This document shows positions 7,121 through 10,248 of a stretch of DNA of 10,248 nucleotides, piece after piece. The position numbers and the translations under genes are program-made. The notes under the pieces were generated by a model, which was not told where the DNA came from, made no database searches, and worked only from the letters and a program-made list of their open reading frames with translations. The DNA is from Bacteroidota bacterium (lineage in GTDB: Bacteria; Bacteroidota; Bacteroidia; JAADEI01), in assembly GCA_015490475.1 (NCBI GenBank), contig WFXT01000104.1:1-10248 (forward strand). Direction: 5' to 3'. Positions within the stretch are counted from its first letter, which is position 1. Each line of letters starts with the position of its first letter.

Positions 7121-7968
7121 AGCAATTTATACAAAGGCAACAGTGTGGTTGAAACAATTATTTTTTGTTCAAGGGAAAGTTCTGTCTTCCATCTTAGATC
7201 TTCCTTTATCAAATGTTTCTCTTTCTTGCGAATTTTATTACCTGCGAAAATATGAATTTGCTTAAGTGGCTTTATTGCTATAGTGTTTTCGCTTCTATGC
7301 ACGTCCCACTCAGGAAGGGCAGCATCAAGTTTTTGAGTCAACTTATGAAAAAATTCCACGGGATTGTTAATCCAATCCTCATATTTTACAACGAATCTTC
7401 TTGTTCTGGGAACAGCAAGTTTCAGCATTACATAAGTGGTACCAATAATTCTGACGCTTTGCCAGAAGGACCAGCCATGCCTCAAAAAGGAAGCCACTGC
7501 CCCCATGGGATTTCTTACAGTTATCAAATATTTTAAAGTTTCTGGACCAAACAAATCTTCAAGTATTTTACGCGCATATGCTACATTCTTGGCTGATGAT
7601 AGCAGATATTTTGTTCCTGCCTGCTCATGTAGACTTTTGTAAAATGAACTGATGATTTGCTTACATCTTTCCTGACATGGATGCTCCTTCCCCAAAAAAT
7701 AAATAGCATCCCTGTGAAGTCCCCTATATCCTCCTTTAATTTCTTTTCTGAAATCAGGACCTTCAAGTTCTATCAGTCTCTCATTTACTCTGCTCCAAAA
7801 AGGGCAATTGCCGACCCTTTCCCCACAAGTACAATAGTCATCTAAGGCATCCTCTCTGAAAAAATCATATTCCTCTCCTATGAAAGTAATATCGGGCGAT
7901 GAACCCAGTAAAATACCTACCAATGTGGAAGCACTATGAGCATGTCCAAGAATCATCAATATGTTCAT
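7114..7968 (-). CDS. Sulfotransferase family protein
   Basis: 284 residues. The N-terminus, MILGHAHSASTLVGILLGSSP (5-25), has the form of the 5'-phosphosulfate-binding loop of PAPS-dependent sulfotransferases, with S12, S14 and T15 in place but His where many members have Arg. It continues with GEEYDFF (31-37) and a CTCG plus NCPFW cysteine group (46-49 and 54-58) common in bacterial members. SSAKNVAYAR (124-133) may correspond to the SSK segment, and VRNPMGAVASFLR (151-163) is the 3'-phosphate-binding motif with R152 and S160. VKYEDW (194-199) and GNKIR (243-247) complete the pattern. The enzyme would move sulfate from PAPS to a hydroxyl or amine; the acceptor is unknown. The ATG lies 4 nt after the stop of the upstream T9SS surface protein, so the two are probably co-transcribed. 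No signal peptide is evident, so it is likely cytoplasmic. Confidence 0.83.
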   Translation of the reverse strand: MNILMILGHAHSASTLVGILLGSSPDITFIGEEYDFFREDALDDYCTCGERVGNCPFWSRVNERLIELEGPDFRKEIKGGYRGLHRDAIYFLGKEHPCQERCKQIISSFYKSLHEQAGTKYLLSSAKNVAYARKILEDLFGPETLKYLITVRNPMGAVASFLRHGWSFWQSVRIIGTTYVMLKLAVPRTRRFVVKYEDWINNPVEFFHKLTQKLDAALPEWDVHRSENTIAIKPLKQIHIFAGNKIRKKEKHLIKEDLRWKTELSLEQKIIVSTTLLPLYKLLY

Positions 7969-7972
7969 AATG

Positions 7973-10248
7973 TTATCGCAACAAAGTTACATCTCCCCGA
8001 AGTTCAAATGTTGTCCCCGAAGGACACCTGACTTTAGCATAATAAGAATAAACATCTGAACGCTGTGGATTTCCAGCACTGGAACCATCCCATCCCTGCT
8101 CGCTATGCAAAGTGTTGATACTGATCGGAACAGATTCCATACGAAACAGCAAGTTACCCCATCTATCCCAAATCATAAATGTCTCCACTAAAGCCTCTGC
8201 ATTACCATACACATACAGAATGTCATTGTTACCATCTCCATTAGGCGAGAATACATTGGGAACAAAGAAATCAGCACTGTCACAACTAAACTCTACTGAC
8301 CTGATTTCAATCATTTTAGTTGTATAGCATCCGTATTGGTTATATGCTGTCACGTAATATCGTTGATAATCTTCATACACGACAACCTGCGTTGCGGGAC
8401 ACGATGGACATTCTACGTATGTTCCGGGTTGCCAATTATAATCGTATTCAGTAGGCAATGCAAATTCAATTATAGCATTTCTAAGCACTACCGTGTCTTC
8501 TGGTAAATAAAAATCAGGATTATTCCACACAATTATGTTAAAGGTGTCAAATGCCATACATCCCACAGAATCTACAGCCACCACTATTGCTGTAGCAGAA
8601 TCCAACAATTCCACTTTTGTTTCATTACATGTGTTACACTCAAAGAATTGAGGTGGGTACCATGTCAGGAAGTAACTACCAACATTTCCTGTTACTATAG
8701 CATTAGTCAGAGCATATTTATCCTTACAACCATAAATGTCTTCTGCCTCAACATGAATATAGTCTGGTATTATGGTAAAACTGTCCAGAGTCCTGCAACC
8801 TTCGCTATCCACAACTTCAACATAGATGGTCATTGGGTCTGGGAAAGGTGGACCAAACACGAACTTGTCACATGCATCATTGAAACACTCAGGAACCAAT
8901 GGCGACCAACCTACTGAATAGGGTCCGTTGGAAAAGAATACTTGAACATCAACGTATATGCTATCTTTTCCATGACAGGGATAAACAGTACTTGGTCTAA
9001 CAAAGAAAACAGGATAGTCAAGTGGTATAATAGTAGTATCCAGAGTATCAGCACATCCGTAAGAAACAGACCTTACGATGAGTTGCATGTAAGCAGTATC
9101 TGTAATTGTTAGATAAACAGTATCACATGCAGGGCTACATGACCATGGTACATTTTGTACATTCCAGATGTATGTGAAGGGAGTGTCTCCGAGGAGGGGC
9201 CATGCCCATGCTACCGCATCTTGCCCGCGACATACTGTTCTGTCCATAATGCGTGCATCGGTAAATAGATAACGTGTTGTGAAATAACCTAAGAGAGTGG
9301 TGTCGCAATAATCATCAGAGACTGTTACAGAAAACATAAATGTATCAACTGGCGGAATACCCATAATTACTATGGAATCTCCATCCTGCGTTATTGTGTT
9401 CCAGACCGCCCCCTGAGGCATATTCCACGAGTAGGTAGTATCGCCAATTACTATGCCGGAAACCTGCACTGACACAGTGTCTCCATATCGCCAGCATGCC
9501 CATGGGGAATCAATAGTTAAAATAACATTAGGTCTATATACAATCATCTTCATAGTATCTTTAACTGTACAACCTACTTTATCAGTAATTGTGAAATAGT
9601 AAAAGACCGTATCTGCAAAATCAGAGTAAGTCTCAATAGTATCACAATTAGTATTAACACAATTAAGGTAGTTAGAACCAGAAGACGTATAACTAACAGT
9701 ATATGGAGCTACTCCTCCTGTGGGTGTAATGTAAATAGTATCTGTTGTATAACGGCATACTATCACGGAATCAGGCACTCCAGGGTTATATGTTCCCTCA
9801 GCAGTACCTAACACTGTAAAAGTGTCAACAGAAGTACATCCCAAAGAATCTTGAACGACAAGCACATAATCACCAGGAAAAACACCATTTAGATCTTCTG
9901 TACTATCAACAAAAACACCTGATATAGTATACCATGCAAAAGTATATGGAGAGATTGCACTATCAATGGTAACAAATATTTTTCCTGTTGGTGTATCACA
10001 CAAACTTCTTACTGTGGAGTCTAGAGTAATGACTGGATTCTTATAGACATAAATCACCACTCTCCCATTACCACCGGCTTGTCCTGCGTTTCCACCTTGA
10101 GCACAACCGGCGCATAAATCTGGGTCGCCAGCATTTCCCGGAGTTTGCCCTGTCCCTACTATAATAGTAGGACCATAAGAAGCACCACCGCCACCGCCAG
10201 CACCACCACAGTCTGCAGGTGCAGCACCGCCACCAGTTCCACCTCCTC
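7973..10248 (-). CDS. Large secreted surface protein with Ig-like repeats and T9SS type B C-terminal domain (5' end outside window)
   Basis: The frame is open from the right edge to the TAA at 7975-7973, giving 757 complete codons with the true N-terminus missing. A GTG at 10060 is in frame but is not the start, because the coding pattern continues upstream. I number residues from that GTG. The N-terminal visible part is glycine-rich and ends in GNGRVVIYVY. A series of about seven Ig-like or SprB-like units follows (about 10-595), many ending in a D-x-x-GC-x-x-x-D-T-F-type strand, several with paired cysteines. The last 100 residues are the gliding-motility-associated domain: FFVPNVFSPNGDGNND (598-613), WDRWGN (631-636), GWDG (656-659) and a final LRGDVTLLR. 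That domain directs export through the outer membrane by the type IX system and attachment to the surface. The protein is probably an adhesin or surface-layer component, like other SprB-type proteins; its ligand is unknown. The sulfotransferase gene follows after 4 nt. Confidence 0.93.
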   Translation of the reverse strand, partial: GGGTGGGAAPADCGGAGGGGGASYGPTIIVGTGQTPGNAGDPDLCAGCAQGGNAGQAGGNGRVVIYVYKNPVITLDSTVRSLCDTPTGKIFVTIDSAISPYTFAWYTISGVFVDSTEDLNGVFPGDYVLVVQDSLGCTSVDTFTVLGTAEGTYNPGVPDSVIVCRYTTDTIYITPTGGVAPYTVSYTSSGSNYLNCVNTNCDTIETYSDFADTVFYYFTITDKVGCTVKDTMKMIVYRPNVILTIDSPWACWRYGDTVSVQVSGIVIGDTTYSWNMPQGAVWNTITQDGDSIVIMGIPPVDTFMFSVTVSDDYCDTTLLGYFTTRYLFTDARIMDRTVCRGQDAVAWAWPLLGDTPFTYIWNVQNVPWSCSPACDTVYLTITDTAYMQLIVRSVSYGCADTLDTTIIPLDYPVFFVRPSTVYPCHGKDSIYVDVQVFFSNGPYSVGWSPLVPECFNDACDKFVFGPPFPDPMTIYVEVVDSEGCRTLDSFTIIPDYIHVEAEDIYGCKDKYALTNAIVTGNVGSYFLTWYPPQFFECNTCNETKVELLDSATAIVVAVDSVGCMAFDTFNIIVWNNPDFYLPEDTVVLRNAIIEFALPTEYDYNWQPGTYVECPSCPATQVVVYEDYQRYYVTAYNQYGCYTTKMIEIRSVEFSCDSADFFVPNVFSPNGDGNNDILYVYGNAEALVETFMIWDRWGNLLFRMESVPISINTLHSEQGWDGSSAGNPQRSDVYSYYAKVRCPSGTTFELRGDVTLLR
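7976..8272 (-). other. Gliding-motility-associated C-terminal domain (T9SS type B sorting signal)
   Basis: This is the last 99 residues of the surface protein. It carries VPNVFSPNGDGNND, then TFMIWDRWGNLLF, GWDGSSAG, VYSYYAKV and the terminal GDVTLLR, in the order expected for this domain family. It begins right after a short spacer, EFSCDSADFF. The stretch between the RWG strand and GWDG (MESVPISINTLHSEQ) looks a little longer than in the compact versions I know. Confidence 0.93.
8276..10033 (-). repeat. Degenerate tandem Ig-like/SprB-like protein repeats
   Basis: The protein between the glycine-rich part and the C-terminal domain falls into units of about 75-95 residues. Recurring landmarks are an opening Cys-containing strand (for example SVIVCRYTTD, RTVCRGQDA, VYPCHGKDS, DIYGCKDKYA), a central PY-x-x-x-W or similar strand, often a C-x2-4-C pair, and a closing GC-x-x-x-D strand (DSLGCTSVDTF, DKVGCTVKDTM, SYGCADTLDT, DSEGCRTLDSF, DSVGCMAFDTF, NQYGCYTTK). 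The third unit (about 178-270) lacks the GC strand but has DDYCDTT instead. Repeats are conserved as protein, not as DNA, so they are old rather than recently amplified. Confidence 0.75.
10043..10248 (-). other. Glycine-rich low-complexity N-terminal segment of the surface protein
   Basis: The codons from the right edge to 10043 encode runs of Gly with Ala (GGGTGGGAAPAD, GGAGGGGGASYG), then TIIVGTGQTPGN, a CAGC pair and GGNAGQAGGNGRVVIYVY. The ending G-x-G-R-V-V-I-x-Y is typical of glycine-rich domains found in secreted proteins of Bacteroidota and other phyla. The plus strand shows the matching CCACC/CCGCC-rich low complexity near 10180-10248, so this is a coding bias rather than a separate DNA repeat. 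Confidence 0.7.

Noticed and set aside
10058..10060. GTG as the start of the surface protein.
   Set aside because: The same frame stays open to the window edge and encodes a glycine-rich domain that belongs with the downstream part; no signal peptide follows the GTG.
10180..10248. CCACC/CCGCC-rich stretch that looks like a DNA tandem repeat or CRISPR fragment.
   Set aside because: There are no regular repeat units or spacers; it is the reverse complement of Gly codons in the surface protein.

Overview
The window comes from a Bacteroidota-type bacterium. The strongest evidence is the large surface protein at the right end. It finishes in a gliding-motility-associated C-terminal domain (the type B sorting signal of the type IX secretion system), which is essentially confined to that phylum. 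The HutI, saccharopine dehydrogenase and MutL sequences also have the look of Bacteroidota homologues. The DNA is moderately AT-rich and almost fully coding. Eight genes are present, two of them cut by the window edges. I see no tRNA, rRNA, CRISPR array, insertion sequence or convincing terminator, and no gene-free stretch longer than 38 bases.

Left block, minus strand (read right to left, 4806 to 1): saccharopine dehydrogenase, mutL, a rhomboid intramembrane protease, and a THUMP-domain RNA methyltransferase cut by the left edge. Spacings are 38 nt, a 4-nt ATGA overlap and 9 nt, so this is probably one transcription unit mixing lysine catabolism, mismatch repair, membrane proteolysis and tRNA modification.

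Central block, plus strand (4839 to 7120): hutI (imidazolonepropionase, histidine degradation) followed after 5 nt by a divergent recF that starts at GTG or TTG. hutI diverges from the saccharopine dehydrogenase gene across only 32 nt, so two amino-acid-catabolism genes lie back to back and their promoters must sit in or overlap the coding sequence.

Right block, minus strand (10248 to 7114): a large secreted surface protein (glycine-rich N-terminal part, a series of Ig-like or SprB-like repeats with periodic cysteine pairs, and a T9SS C-terminal domain), followed 4 nt later by a small sulfotransferase. The sulfotransferase gene runs tail to tail into recF with a 7-bp overlap of the two 3' ends.

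Most of the window is ordinary core and surface genes. I did not find a clear new system. The observations most worth checking are the MutL that lacks the canonical endonuclease metal-binding motif, the Trm14-like rather than RlmL-like methyltransferase, the tandem of T9SS surface protein and sulfotransferase, and the eroded RecF motifs.
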